Shown here: positions 24,959-35,700 of the stretch, in pieces
Layout of the letters: every line of letters begins with the position of its first letter
Numbering within the stretch: the first letter of the stretch is position 1
DNA from: Parathalassolituus penaei
Lineage (GTDB): Bacteria > Pseudomonadota > Gammaproteobacteria > Pseudomonadales > Oceanobacteraceae
Direction: 5' to 3'
NCBI RefSeq assembly: GCF_026626885.1
Contig: NZ_JAPNOA010000009.1
Coordinates: 16,744-80,743 of the forward strand
Length of the DNA: 64,000 nucleotides
Position numbers and translations under genes: made by a program
The notes under the pieces: model-generated
What the model was told of the DNA's origin: nothing
Database searches by the model: none
Seen by the model: only the letters and a program-made list of their open reading frames with translations

Positions 24959-25993
24959 ATGACTTTCACCCGCAAACTGCTGTCCCGCGCTCTGGGCATC
25001 GGAGCCCTGCTGGCCACTCTGCCAGCGCTGGCTGTGGATACCCAGACCCTGCAAACCGCCATGGTTCCCCAGTATTACAATCTGGAGGCAACACTGGAGG
25101 CGGTGAATGAAAGCACGATTTCCGCCCAAACCAGCGGCACCGTCAAAGCCGTCCATTACGACATCAACGACCGCGTTGAAGCGGGCGCACTGCTGATTGA
25201 AATCGACAACAGCCAGCAGCAGGCGGCGTTGTCACAGGCCGAAGCCAATCTCGCCCAGGCGCAAGCCGCTGATGGTGACGCTCAGGCCAACCTCAACCGC
25301 GTCAGCCGACTGGTCAAACAGGGCAGCCTGTCACAGGGTGATCTCGACAGTGCCCAGGCGCGTGCCAAAAGCAGCGCCGCTGCGGTAAAAGCCGGTGAAG
25401 CCAGTGTCCGTCAGGCCCGAGAACAACTGGGGTATACCCGGGTAACGGCGCCCTACTCCGGTATCGTCAAGGCACGTCTGATCCAGATGGGTGAAATGGT
25501 CGCCCCCGGCACCCCACTGATGACCGGTATGGCGTTGCAGCCGCTGCGCGCGGTTGCGGATGTGCCACAACGGGTTGCCCGCGAATACAAAAGTGCCGAT
25601 CAGGTTCAGGTTGCCCTCGACCAGCAGCTGATCAGCCCCGACAAGGTAGTGCTGTTCCCGTACGCAGATGCCAGCCACCACAGCCTGCGCTTGCGTGCAG
25701 AATTACCCGCTGCCGCTTCCGCCGGTTTTTATCCGGGTATGTGGGCCAGTGTGCGTCTGCAAACCGGTGAACGCGAAGCCATTATGGTGCCTGCCGACGC
25801 AGTGCTGCAGCGCTCGGAAGTCAGCGCCGTTTACGTCAAAACCAACGGTGTACTGAAACTGCGCCAGGTGCGCACTGGCAACCGTCAGGACCAGCAGGTC
25901 GAGATTCTGGCGGGCCTGAGCGCCGGTGATGAAATCGCTACCAACGCCCTCGCCGCACTGGCAGAACTGGGCAGCCAGAAACAGGAGCAATAA
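24959..25993 (+). CDS. RND efflux periplasmic adaptor (MFP) subunit
   Basis: This 344-residue membrane-fusion protein has a signal peptide to about residue 25 (ALLATLPALA), a lipoyl half-motif SGTVKAVHYDINDRVEAGALL, an alpha-helical hairpin rich in Ala/Gln (residues 80-155), the second lipoyl half (VTAPYSGIVKARLIQMGEMV) and a beta-barrel/proximal domain. It links the pump encoded two bases downstream to an outer-membrane channel. No TolC-type gene follows, so it must use one encoded elsewhere. Confidence 0.9.
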   Translation: MTFTRKLLSRALGIGALLATLPALAVDTQTLQTAMVPQYYNLEATLEAVNESTISAQTSGTVKAVHYDINDRVEAGALLIEIDNSQQQAALSQAEANLAQAQAADGDAQANLNRVSRLVKQGSLSQGDLDSAQARAKSSAAAVKAGEASVRQAREQLGYTRVTAPYSGIVKARLIQMGEMVAPGTPLMTGMALQPLRAVADVPQRVAREYKSADQVQVALDQQLISPDKVVLFPYADASHHSLRLRAELPAAASAGFYPGMWASVRLQTGEREAIMVPADAVLQRSEVSAVYVKTNGVLKLRQVRTGNRQDQQVEILAGLSAGDEIATNALAALAELGSQKQEQ

Positions 25994-25995
25994 TC

Positions 25996-28900
25996 ATGGC
26001 TCTGGGTATTTCCGGAAAAACCGCACAAACCTTCCAGAACTCGGCGATCACTCCGCTGCTGGCGCTGGTGGGTCTGCTGCTGGGCTTCTTTGCGGTGATG
26101 ATCACGCCCAAGGAAGAAGAACCACAGATCGACGTGACCTTTGCCAACGTGTTTATCGGATATCCGGGTGCCAGCGCCCGTGAAGTTGAACAACTGGTGG
26201 CGATTCCGGCCGAACAGGTACTGTCGGAAATCAAAGGTGTGGACGACGTTTACTCCATCAGCCAGCCCGGACAGGCCATTCTGACCGTCGCCTTCAAGGT
26301 GGGGATTCCGCGCGAAACCGCGATTCTGAACCTGTACAACCAGGTCTACAGCAACAAGGACTGGTTTCCACAGAATCTGGGCGTAATGGAGCCGGTGATC
26401 AAACCGATGGGCATTGATGATGTGCCGATCATGAGCGTCACCCTGTCATCCAAAGACACCAACGTTTCCGCATCCGATCTCACCGCGGTTGGCCACGCGC
26501 TGGAAACCGAACTCAAGCGTATTCCCGGCACCCGTGACATCTACAGCATTGGTGAACATTCCTCGACCTTGCAGGTAGACCTCGATCCTGCCCGTATGAA
26601 CGGTCACAGTCTGGCCTTTGACGACGTGCGCAACGCGCTGGCCAGCGCCAACGCCGGTGGTTACCGCTTGCCAGTGGTGCAGAACAATCAGGTGATTCAG
26701 GTTCAGGCCGGTGCATTCCTGCAATCCACCGCTGATCTCGGCCAACTGATTGTCGGCAAAAGCAACGGTGGTCTGGTGTATCTGGCCGACGTCGCCGACA
26801 TCCGTATGCTCGCCGATAACCCCGACCAGTACGTGATGCATCAGGCACTGGGCGACAGCGCTGCCCATCCAGCGGTTACCCTGGCGATTGCCAAACAGCC
26901 GGGTGAAAACGCCATCGACATTACCCAGGCCATTGAAAAACGTCTGGCTGAACTGCACGAACGCCTGATCCCTGACAACATCGACGCCACCATCACCCGT
27001 GACTACGGTGTTACCGCCAAAGACAAGTCCGACAAGCTGATCGCCAAGCTGCTGTTTGCCACCACCGCGGTGGTGATTCTGGTACTGGCGACCATGAGCT
27101 GGCGCGAGGCCATTATTGTGGGCGGTGCCATTTTTATTACCCTCGCCATCACCCTGTTTGCCAGCTGGGTATGGGGCTTCACCCTCAACCGGGTATCCCT
27201 GTTTGCGCTGATTTTTTCCATCGGCATTCTGGTCGACGACGCCATTGTGGTGGTCGAAAACATCCACCGGCACCTGCATATGGGCGGCAAAAAGCTGATT
27301 GAAGCCATTCCGGTCGCCGTGGACGAAGTCGGTGGACCAACCATTCTGGCTACTTTCACCGTGATTGCCGCGCTGATGCCAATGGCCTTTGTATCCGGCC
27401 TGATGGGCCCGTACATGAGCCCGATTCCGATCAACGCCTCCACCGGTATGCTGATCTCTCTGGTGGTCGCCTTTGTGGTAACCCCTTGGCTGTCATACAA
27501 GCTGCTGAAGCGTCATATGCCGACTGGCAACCAGAACCACAACGAAGAACACCCGGAACAGGGCAAACTGTACCGCCTGTTTGCCGGCCTGATGAACCCG
27601 TTCCTGCTGGGGGCTCAGGCCACCAAAAAACGCGTGTTCCTGTTCCTGGGGATTACCGGCCTGATTGGTGTCGCCGTTGCCCTGCCGGTGTTCGAGCTGG
27701 TGGTTCTGAAGATGCTGCCTTTCGACAACAAATCGGAGTTTCAGGTAGTGGTGGATATGCCGGAAGGTACTCCGGTTGAACAAACCCTGATGGTGCTGGA
27801 AGCCGTCTCTGACGAGCTGATGAAAGTACCGGAAATCCGCGACGTGCAGCTGTACGCCGGTACGGCGGCGCCGATCAACTTCAACGGTCTGGTGCGCCAG
27901 TATTACCTGCGCAAGCTGCCGAATCAGGGCGACATTCAGGTCAACCTGGTCGACAAACACCATCGTGATCGCAAGAGCCACGAGATTGCCCTGTCGGTAC
28001 GGGAACCACTGCAAGCGATTGGCAAAAAACTCAATGCCAACGTCAAGGTCGTGGAAGTGCCACCGGGCCCGCCGGTCATGGCACCAATCGTGGCTGAGGT
28101 GTATGGCCCGGATTACGACCAACAGATCGCCGCCGCCAAACAGCTGCGCCAGTTGTTCGAGCAAACCCCGGACATCGTTGACGTGGACGATTACATCGAA
28201 GCCGATCAGGAAAAATGGCTGATCAGCATCGACCGTCAGCGTGCCGCCATGCTGGGTGTGGCGCAGGCCAGTATTGTGCAGGCCATTAACACCGCGCTGG
28301 GTGGTGAAGATGTGTCGTACCTGCGCAGCGACAGCGCCAAGTACCCGGTGCCGATTCGTCTGGAGCTGAACGAAGGTGACAAGGTTAGCCTGAACCAGTT
28401 GCTGGTAATGAAAGTGCGCTCGGCCAACGGTGATCTGGTGGCGCTGGCCGACCTGGTGACCATCGAGAAAAGCACCATCGACAAAACCATCTACCGCAAG
28501 AACCTGCAGCCGGTGGTATTTGTAACCGCCGATATGGCTGGCCATCTCGACAGCCCGCTGTATGGCCTGTTCGGCATGTCGTTTGCCATGCCAGAAAGTG
28601 GCCTCAACTGGGAGCAATGGTTTATCCAGCAACCAGGGCTGAGTGACAGTATCAGCATGAAATGGGACGGTGAATGGCAGATTACCTACGAAACCTTCCG
28701 CGATATGGGTATCGCCTACGGCGTCGGTATGATCCTGATTTACCTGCTGGTGGTCGCTCAGTTCCGCAGTTATCTGGTGCCGCTGATTATCATGGCACCG
28801 ATTCCGCTGACCGTGATTGGTGTGATGCCAGGCCACGCCCTGCTCGGTAGCCAGTTCACCGCTACATCGATGATTGGCATGATCGCCCTGGCGGGGATTA

Positions 28901-29208
28901 TTGTGCGCAACTCGATTCTGCTGGTGGATTTTATCAACCAGAAGCTGGGTGAAGGTCTGAAGTTTGAAGCTGCTGTGGTACTGGCCGCCGCCGTGCGGGC
29001 CCGCCCGATTGTGTTAACCGCCGTGGCCGCCATGATCGGAGCGTTTTTTATCCTCGACGACCCGATCTTCAATGGCCTCGCGATCTCGCTGATCTTCGGC
29101 ATCATGATCTCCACCCTGCTGACGCTGGTGGTGATCCCGCTGCTGTACTTCTCACTGATGCCAAAAAACCTCGGTGAGAAAATTCGCGGCGAAATCGTCG
29201 AGGATTAA
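25996..29208 (+). CDS. RND efflux pump, inner-membrane subunit (system 1)
   Basis: This 1070-residue proton-driven transporter has 12 membrane helices with large periplasmic loops after helices 1 and 7. Helix 4 has the proton-relay pair in GILVDDAIVVVENIH. Helix 10 reads AGIIVRNSILLVDF, with Arg where AcrB has Lys940. The N-terminus TPKEEEPQIDV is typical of a heavy-metal/acriflavine-like subgroup distinct from AcrB itself. The substrate is not predictable. It is co-transcribed with the adaptor and ends at the terminator 29239-29274. Confidence 0.93.
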   Translation: MALGISGKTAQTFQNSAITPLLALVGLLLGFFAVMITPKEEEPQIDVTFANVFIGYPGASAREVEQLVAIPAEQVLSEIKGVDDVYSISQPGQAILTVAFKVGIPRETAILNLYNQVYSNKDWFPQNLGVMEPVIKPMGIDDVPIMSVTLSSKDTNVSASDLTAVGHALETELKRIPGTRDIYSIGEHSSTLQVDLDPARMNGHSLAFDDVRNALASANAGGYRLPVVQNNQVIQVQAGAFLQSTADLGQLIVGKSNGGLVYLADVADIRMLADNPDQYVMHQALGDSAAHPAVTLAIAKQPGENAIDITQAIEKRLAELHERLIPDNIDATITRDYGVTAKDKSDKLIAKLLFATTAVVILVLATMSWREAIIVGGAIFITLAITLFASWVWGFTLNRVSLFALIFSIGILVDDAIVVVENIHRHLHMGGKKLIEAIPVAVDEVGGPTILATFTVIAALMPMAFVSGLMGPYMSPIPINASTGMLISLVVAFVVTPWLSYKLLKRHMPTGNQNHNEEHPEQGKLYRLFAGLMNPFLLGAQATKKRVFLFLGITGLIGVAVALPVFELVVLKMLPFDNKSEFQVVVDMPEGTPVEQTLMVLEAVSDELMKVPEIRDVQLYAGTAAPINFNGLVRQYYLRKLPNQGDIQVNLVDKHHRDRKSHEIALSVREPLQAIGKKLNANVKVVEVPPGPPVMAPIVAEVYGPDYDQQIAAAKQLRQLFEQTPDIVDVDDYIEADQEKWLISIDRQRAAMLGVAQASIVQAINTALGGEDVSYLRSDSAKYPVPIRLELNEGDKVSLNQLLVMKVRSANGDLVALADLVTIEKSTIDKTIYRKNLQPVVFVTADMAGHLDSPLYGLFGMSFAMPESGLNWEQWFIQQPGLSDSISMKWDGEWQITYETFRDMGIAYGVGMILIYLLVVAQFRSYLVPLIIMAPIPLTVIGVMPGHALLGSQFTATSMIGMIALAGIIVRNSILLVDFINQKLGEGLKFEAAVVLAAAVRARPIVLTAVAAMIGAFFILDDPIFNGLAISLIFGIMISTLLTLVVIPLLYFSLMPKNLGEKIRGEIVED

Positions 29209-29238
29209 GATCAGGTACAAGCTGGCCGACTGTTGCCA

Positions 29239-29274
29239 AAGCCCGGTTGCTCCGACAGGAGGCCGGGCTTTTTT
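29239..29274 (+). terminator. Intrinsic terminator of RND system 1
   Basis: AAGCCCGG and CCGGGCTT form an 8-bp stem followed by TTTTTT, 30 bases after the pump stop codon. Confidence 0.85.
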
Positions 29275-29464
29275 CATGCACGTTTATCAACAATACATGA
29301 GCGTTAGAGGCTCATATAAAAGCCAATAAATCGGAATTCAGACCAGTAGAGTCCAACTTGCCAACACCTTGCAATTACTGACACTTCCCGACGATTTTCC
29401 CCTCAAGAATCCATTACCTCACGCCGTTAGCAGCCACACCGGGGTTGCCAACAGGAGAGGCACC

Positions 29465-30478
29465 ATGACCAGCATCAACTCGATTTATGTCAGTAACCCT
29501 CGCGCCAACGGCGAATATGCGGGAAGCAACACCAGCATCACCGATCAGGAAAAAGAAAGCGTCAGTGACGCCAAGCGGGTAGCCGTCACCCAGGTCGAAG
29601 ATGTTGTCACTCTCTCGCCCCAGGCCATTGAGCAGATGAACACCGAATTGCAGGCGCGTAACGACCAGCAACCAGGCGATCACAGCAGCCAGCCTGATGG
29701 TTCATCAAACGGCATCAGTGTCGGCAGCGGCAGCGCAACTCCCGACACCTATAGCCCGCCGTCGGTAAATGCCAATGACCGCGTCACTGAACGAGCATCC
29801 GAACGCCCTGCCCCGTTGCAACAGAATCAGGTACGCCAGACAGGCACGAGCAGTGATATATCCGACAGCAACCCGACTCAAAACACCGACAGTACCGCGC
29901 TGTTAACGAATAGCAGTGCTCAGGCCAGCAGCGGCGGTGATAACGACGGTGATGCGGATGACATCGGTGGCAACAGCACAGTGAATCTGGCCACCAATAT
30001 CGATGGCGATGACGATAGCAGCACCAGCCAGACAGCGTCCGCCCCGACATCAGCAGATACAACCACCAGCACCAGCTCTGCCAGCTCAACCACCACCACA
30101 ACGAATAACAGCAGCGATACCAGCACTTCATTCACCTCGGATAGTGACGATAACGACAGCTCTGAAGAATCGGATAGCGCTGCTGGCAGTGCTCCGGCAG
30201 GAGCTGGAAAAGCGGGTGGCCCGGGTGGCGCAGGCGGAGCCAGCAGCAGTGACGACGCCACAACACTGGAGCAACAAATCGCCGAGCTGGAAAAACAGAT
30301 CAAGGTAGCGGAAGCCGAGCTTGAGAAACTGGCTGCAAAAGCCAAAGACGACGACAGTGCGGTCGCCCAGATGCAGGCCAAGCAGATGGAAGTAGCGCAG
30401 CTGCAAGGCCAACTGATTGAGCTGCAACAGCAGCAACTGGCATCACTTAGCGCCAGTAGCAGCCAGGGACACTTTTAA
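29465..30478 (+). CDS. Low-complexity Ser/Thr/Asp-rich protein with C-terminal coiled coil
   Basis: The protein is 337 residues from ATG 29465 (AGGAG nine bases upstream); a longer frame from 29369 is not preferred. Residues 1-60 look folded and include VVTLSPQAIEQMN, a phrase like those in flagellar regulatory or hook-length proteins. Residues about 70-265 are a disordered run of Ser, Thr, Asp, Asn and Gly. Residues 270-325 are a strong Leu/Ala/Gln coiled coil (LEQQIAELEKQIKVAEAELE). There is no signal peptide or membrane helix. Function is unknown; a structural, secreted or linker role is possible. Confidence 0.6.
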   Translation: MTSINSIYVSNPRANGEYAGSNTSITDQEKESVSDAKRVAVTQVEDVVTLSPQAIEQMNTELQARNDQQPGDHSSQPDGSSNGISVGSGSATPDTYSPPSVNANDRVTERASERPAPLQQNQVRQTGTSSDISDSNPTQNTDSTALLTNSSAQASSGGDNDGDADDIGGNSTVNLATNIDGDDDSSTSQTASAPTSADTTTSTSSASSTTTTTNNSSDTSTSFTSDSDDNDSSEESDSAAGSAPAGAGKAGGPGGAGGASSSDDATTLEQQIAELEKQIKVAEAELEKLAAKAKDDDSAVAQMQAKQMEVAQLQGQLIELQQQQLASLSASSSQGHF

Positions 30479-30886
30479 TAACGCTGCACAAAACGATGGC
30501 GCCATCGACCAACAGTTTCTGCAGCCACTCCGAACCACTCACCAATTTCCTTTTCTGGAAGGCCTTCTGTGCTTGGGAATACTCGAGGAGGCCTTTACCG
30601 ACTATTGTTTACCAGGACTACTCTAAATTACGCAGTCTGCCGAGCCTCTTCCAAACAACAAAGCAACACAGAGCCGTAATAAACCTGGACGTCACTGATC
30701 GCAACAAACATGCCGGATTAAACCGCTTTCTCAGAGGGTTCAAAGGTATTTTTCATGACTCAACTCAGTATTGAAGGCCAAAGCACTAATTAACGAGCAA
30801 AACAATAGTAGTTTGACACTACAGTAGCATCGCCAACCGGTACAATTGTTGCAAAAATTACGCACTTAATCAGAGAACTGCATTTT
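30479..30886. other. Non-coding region before the MarR gene
   Basis: Open frames here are short and lack ribosome-binding sites or protein-like composition. TTGACA at about 30814 could be a -35 element for the MarR gene, but a partner at normal spacing is not clear. The palindrome CGATGGCGCCATCG lies near 30496. I see no RNA gene. Confidence 0.5.
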
Positions 30887-31381
30887 ATGTCCGCCGAAGA
30901 TGAAAACCGACAGCGACTCACACAAGCACTGGACCTGAACCGCTATGTCCCGGCGCAAATCACCTTGTTGTCCAATAAGCTATCTGCCGGGGCATCTGCT
31001 TGTTACCGCAAACACTTTGGCGTTGGCATTGTTGAATGGCGCTTGCTGTCTTTGCTCGCCATTGAGACGCCGCTGTCAGCTCATCGCATGTGCCAGAGCA
31101 TAGGACTCGACAAATCCGCTGTAAGCAGGGCATTAAGATCAATGGAAAATCAAGGCTATATACAGTCAAATCCCGATCCAGACGACGCACGCCGAGTGAC
31201 CATTCATATGATGCCTACCGGCCAGGCCATTCACGACCGCATCCTGCAAGTGGCTATCAAACGCGAAGAGCTTCTGCTAGCGGATTTCTCCGATTCTGAA
31301 CTGGAAACTCTGTTACAACTGCTGCAGAAAATGAATAACCGAGTAGAAACTGTAAATAGCTATTACCCCAAACAGACCTGA
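30887..31381 (+). CDS. MarR-family transcriptional regulator
   Basis: This 164-residue protein has a MarR winged-helix domain: GIVEWRLLSLLAIETPLSA, the recognition helix LDKSAVSRALRSMENQGYI and the wing SNPDPDDARRVTIHMM with its conserved D-x-R. MarR proteins are dimeric repressors that release DNA on binding phenolic or other small ligands. It lies upstream of, and in the same direction as, the second RND operon, separated by a perfect palindrome (31576-31599) that is its most likely target. Confidence 0.9.
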   Translation: MSAEDENRQRLTQALDLNRYVPAQITLLSNKLSAGASACYRKHFGVGIVEWRLLSLLAIETPLSAHRMCQSIGLDKSAVSRALRSMENQGYIQSNPDPDDARRVTIHMMPTGQAIHDRILQVAIKREELLLADFSDSELETLLQLLQKMNNRVETVNSYYPKQT

Positions 31382-31480
31382 ACCCTCACCCTGATCCGTT
31401 GCCCGATCATCATGCGTACCTGATCTCAGGCACACTGAGGGCACGTCCAAATCAACTATTCAGCTATCCAGGCCTCCCCA

Positions 31481-31548
31481 GGAACACTCCGAAAACTCTG
31501 CACAGCCCGCCCTTCGGGGCTTTGCACAAGTGCTGCAACCCGTGTGTT
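31481..31548 (+). mobile_element. Relic of the MITE-like element seen at 60542-60807
   Basis: GGAACACTCCGAAAACTCT followed by GCACAGC matches the left end of the 60542 element (GGGACACTCTGAATAACTC followed by TGCACAGC) with a few differences. The right terminal repeat is missing. The following GCCCGCCCTTCGGGGCTTT also occurs inside the other copy and could fold as a weak terminator after the MarR gene. Confidence 0.5.
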
Positions 31549-31575
31549 ATTGATCAATTACACCATAACACCCAC

Positions 31576-31599
31576 AAATTCATACGCTCGTATGAATTT
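31576..31599. promoter_or_regulatory. Perfect palindromic operator before RND system 2
   Basis: AAATTCATACG-CT-CGTATGAATTT has 11-bp arms with no mismatch, 85 bases before the adaptor gene. Arm length and symmetry fit a dimeric MarR or TetR repressor; the MarR gene at 30887 is the obvious candidate. It sits in an AT-rich stretch suitable for the operon's promoter. Confidence 0.75.
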
Positions 31600-31684
31600 T
31601 CACAGTAAAGTGGCAAATGTATCAACCTTAGACGACCAACAAGCTTCTATTATTACCCTCCACTGACTGACGTTCGGAGTCGCC

Positions 31685-32779
31685 ATGCAAGCCAAACTAC
31701 TGACCAGTGCCATTACACTGCTCTGTCTGATCCAGCTCAATGGCTGCCGGGAAGAAACCCCGCAGACAACGGTTGCCAATGAACCGCGTCCGGCCCTGAT
31801 TTATCAGTTGCCTGATGCCAGTTCAGGGCAACTGCGCAGTTTTCCGGCCAGAGTAGATGCCGCCAATGAAGCGGTGTTGTCATTCCGGGTCGCTGGTAAT
31901 CTGTCAGAGTTACCCGTTAAAGCCGGTCAGGCCGTCAAGCAGGGGGATGTTCTGGCTCGCCTCGACAACCATGATTACCAGCTGCAACTGGACGACCGTC
32001 AGGCCCGTTTCCAGTTGGCCGACAGCCAGTTCAAACGCATTAACGACCTGTATAACCAGCGTCAGATTTCCCGAGCACAGTTTGATCAGGCCCAGGCCGA
32101 CCTCAATATCAGCCGTGCCGCCCTCGATAGTGCCCTCAGCAGCCTGAAATACACCCGTCTGAGCGCACCCTTTGACGGCACCGTTGCGGAAGTTATGGTC
32201 GACAATCACCAGACCATTGCGGCTGGCAGCCCAGTACTCACCCTGCAAACCCGGGATCAACTGGTGGTGCGCATTCAGCTGCCGGAACAATTGATGGCAC
32301 GCCTTGGTGAGCAAAGCCGTCCGTATCAACCAGAAGTCGAGTTTGAAGCCCTGCCCGGCCAACGTTTCAAAACCACCTATCAATCCCACAACACCAAAGC
32401 CGATGCCGCCACTGGCAGCTATCTGGTGGAATTGAGGATGCAACGCCCGGCCGAGCTGAACCTGCTGCCGGGTATGTCTGCGACCGTTTTTGCCGATATC
32501 GACGAAGCCACCGGTGCCCACCACATGGTCCCGGTTGTGCCGCCGCAGGCAGTATTCCAGAGCAGCGATCAAACGGCAGGTTCCAGCAATGCCAGCGTGT
32601 GGCTGCTGGATGACCAGAATCGTCTGCAGGCACGGGAAGTCAGCACTGGCCAGCTCACCGATGCCGGACTGGAAATCACCAGTGGCTTACAAGCCGGTGA
32701 CCGCATTCTGGCCGCCGGAGTGCATCAGGCCCAGGCCGGGATGACGGTAAAGCCATGGACTCGTGAGCGGGGGCTGTAA
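31685..32779 (+). CDS. RND efflux periplasmic adaptor, lipoprotein type
   Basis: This 364-residue protein has a lipobox (LIQLNGC, Cys about residue 21), so it is anchored to the inner membrane. Domains in order are the first lipoyl half (VAGNLSELPVKAGQAVKQGDVL), a helical hairpin (residues 95-150), the second lipoyl half (LSAPFDGTVAEVMVDNHQTI), a beta-barrel and a membrane-proximal domain. It pairs with the pump starting two bases later. Confidence 0.9.
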   Translation: MQAKLLTSAITLLCLIQLNGCREETPQTTVANEPRPALIYQLPDASSGQLRSFPARVDAANEAVLSFRVAGNLSELPVKAGQAVKQGDVLARLDNHDYQLQLDDRQARFQLADSQFKRINDLYNQRQISRAQFDQAQADLNISRAALDSALSSLKYTRLSAPFDGTVAEVMVDNHQTIAAGSPVLTLQTRDQLVVRIQLPEQLMARLGEQSRPYQPEVEFEALPGQRFKTTYQSHNTKADAATGSYLVELRMQRPAELNLLPGMSATVFADIDEATGAHHMVPVVPPQAVFQSSDQTAGSSNASVWLLDDQNRLQAREVSTGQLTDAGLEITSGLQAGDRILAAGVHQAQAGMTVKPWTRERGL

Positions 32780-32781
32780 GC

Positions 32782-35700
32782 ATGAGCGCCATCCAGCCAC
32801 CGTCAAACCATCACTCGACGCCCAACCATCAACCAGCATCGAACAACCCGCCACCGGGCAATAACGAAGCTACCTGGTTTATCACCAACAAAACCACCAG
32901 CTGGTTAACCCTGCTGATCCTGCTGATTGGTGGGCTGATTGCCTACATGCAACTGGGACGCCTGGAAGACCCACCGTTCACCATCAAGGAAGCCATGGTG
33001 GTGGTGTATTACCCCGGCGCCAGCCCGGCCCAGGTCGAGGAAGAAGTGACAGCCCGTCTGGAAGATGCCATCCAGTCGTTGGCCTATGTCGACGACGTCG
33101 ACTCCATTTCCCGCGCGGGTATGTCGCAGATTCATCTGAAAATCAAAACCGGCTACCGCTCCAGCCAGCTGCCACAAATCTGGGATGAACTGCGCCGCAA
33201 GGTCAACGACAAAGCCAGCTCTTTGCCGACAGGAACCAGCGCACCGGTCGTGCTCGACAACTTTGGTGATGTGTATGGCATGTTGCTGGCTGTCAGCGGT
33301 GAAGGCTTCAGTTATCCGCAACTGAACGACTATGCCGAATACCTGAAACGCGAGCTGGTAACCGCCGACGGTGTATCGAGCATCGACATTGCTGGCGACC
33401 AGAACGAAGTGGTGTTTATCACCATCAGCCGCGAGCAACTCAACAACCTCGGCATCCCCCTCACCCGTCTGTACAGCCTGTTGCAAAGTCGCAACGCGGT
33501 GGTGGCCGCTGGCAGCCTGCGCACGGGTGACGAGCAAATTCGTATTTATCCGTTTGGCGAATTCACCAGTGTTGAAGAACTGGGTGATCTGTTGATCAGC
33601 CAGCCCGGTTCTGATCGCCTGATCCGCCTGCGCGATATAGCCACCGTTAGCCGGGGTGTCAGTGATAACCCGACCCACTTCACCGGTTTTAACGGCCAAC
33701 CCGCCTTGCATCTGGGTATCGCCTTCCGTCCGGGTGTCAACGTGGTCGAAGCCGGTGCCGCCCTGCGCCGCCAGATTGCCGCCCTCGACAGCACCCGACC
33801 ACTGGGTATGGAGTTGCACACCATCTACGACCAGCCCGCCGAAGTCGCACAAAGCTCCGATGGTTTTATTCTCAACCTGGCGCTGTCGGTACTGATTGTG
33901 ATCGCGGTGTTGCTGGTGTTTATGGGCTTGCGGCCGGGGCTGATTATTGGTGCCATCCTGTTGCTGACCATTCTCGGCACCCTGATCGTTATGAAAGCGC
34001 TGGCCATCGACCTGCACCGGATCTCGCTAGGTGCGCTGATTATTGCCCTCGGCATGCTGGTGGATAACGCTCTGGTGATTACCGAAGGCATCATGATTGG
34101 CCTGCAACGCGGCCAGTCGCGCTTGTATGCCGCCTGGGCGATTGTGCATCAGACTCGCTGGCCATTATTGGGCGCTACCGTGATTGCCATCGTTGCCTTT
34201 GCACCGATTGGCCTGTCGCCGGATGACGTCGGCGAGTTTGTGGGATCGCTGTTTTATGTGCTGCTGATATCCCTGCTGATCAGCTGGTTTACCGCCCTGA
34301 CCCTGACGCCATTCCTGTGTGATCTGCTGTTAAAAGCGCCCGTACCAACGACCAACAGCGCCAACCACACGGAAGCCGACCCTTACGCCGGTGTTTTGTA
34401 TCAGGCTTACAAAACCCTGTTGCAAACCATGTTGCACCACCGGGTACTCACCAGCATCCTGATGATCGTGCTGCTGGGCGCCGCCGTGCTGGGCTTCACT
34501 CAAGTAAAACAGTCGTTTTTCCCACCATCCAACACCCCGATGTTTCTGGTGGATCTGTGGTTGCCAGAAGGCACCGACCTGCAAGCGACCCGTCGTCAGG
34601 CGGAACAGCTGGAGCACTGGTATCAGAACCAGAGCGGTGTGGAATACACCTCATCCAGCAGCGGTCGCGGCGACCTGCGTTTTATGCTGACCTACGCCGT
34701 CGAGAAGGAATACGCCGCCTACGCGCAGGTGATGGTGCGCGCCGACAGCCTCGATTCAATTCCGCCGCTGATTCGGGCCGGGCGTGAATACGGCCAAAAC
34801 AATATGGCCGATGCCCAGCTGATTTTCCGTCGCCTGCAGATTGGCCCCGGCACCCCCGCCAAGATCGAAGCCCGTTTCTCAGGCCCCGATCCACAAGAAC
34901 TGCGACGTCTGGCCAACGAAGCCGAAGCCATCCTGCATGCCGATACCGCCGCCGATAACATCCGCCATAACTGGCGGCAACGGGTCAAGGTGATTCGTCC
35001 GCACCTGAACGAGGAAAACGCCCGCCGCGCCGGTGTCACCCGTGAAGACCTCGACAACCTGCTGCAACTCACCTATTCCGGCCGCACCGTCGGTGTGTAT
35101 CGGGAAGGCACCCACCAGCTGGGTATCGTCTTGCGGCTGCCGGAACATCAGCGCTCCGACATCGACGGCCTCTCCGGACTGCAAATCTGGAGCCCGGTTT
35201 ACAACCGCTATATTCCGCTGCAGCAAGTGGTCGAACAGGTCGATGTGGTGTTTGAAGACCCGCTGGTATTGCGCCTGAACCGCAAACGCACCCTGCAGGT
35301 ATTAGCCGACCCAGCACTGGATTCCGGTCAGACCGCCGACGAACTGTTCCGGCGCGTACGCCCGCAGATTGAAGCCATTGCCCTGCCCGCCGGGTATCAG
35401 CTCGAATGGGGCGGCGAATATGAATCCTCGCGCAAAGCACAGGCCAACGTATTCGCCAGCCTGCCGATGGGCTATCTGCTGATGTTTGTTATCACCATCC
35501 TGCTGTTTAACGAAGTGCGCAGCGCACTGGTGATCTGGGCCTGTGTGCCACTGGCGATTATTGGCGTCAGCGCCGGCATGTTGCTGCTGAGGGCCGAATT
35601 CGGCTTTATGGCACTGCTCGGATTCCTGAGCCTGTCGGGCATGATCGTCAAAAACGGCATCGTCCTGGTCGACCAGATCCGGCTGGAAGAACAGACCGGC

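Noticed and set aside
27493..28836. 447-codon ORF antisense to RND pump 1
   Set aside because: His/Gln/Arg-rich antisense shadow of a strongly conserved pump gene.
30479..30886. Small ORFs before the MarR gene
   Set aside because: No ribosome-binding sites, and composition is not protein-like.
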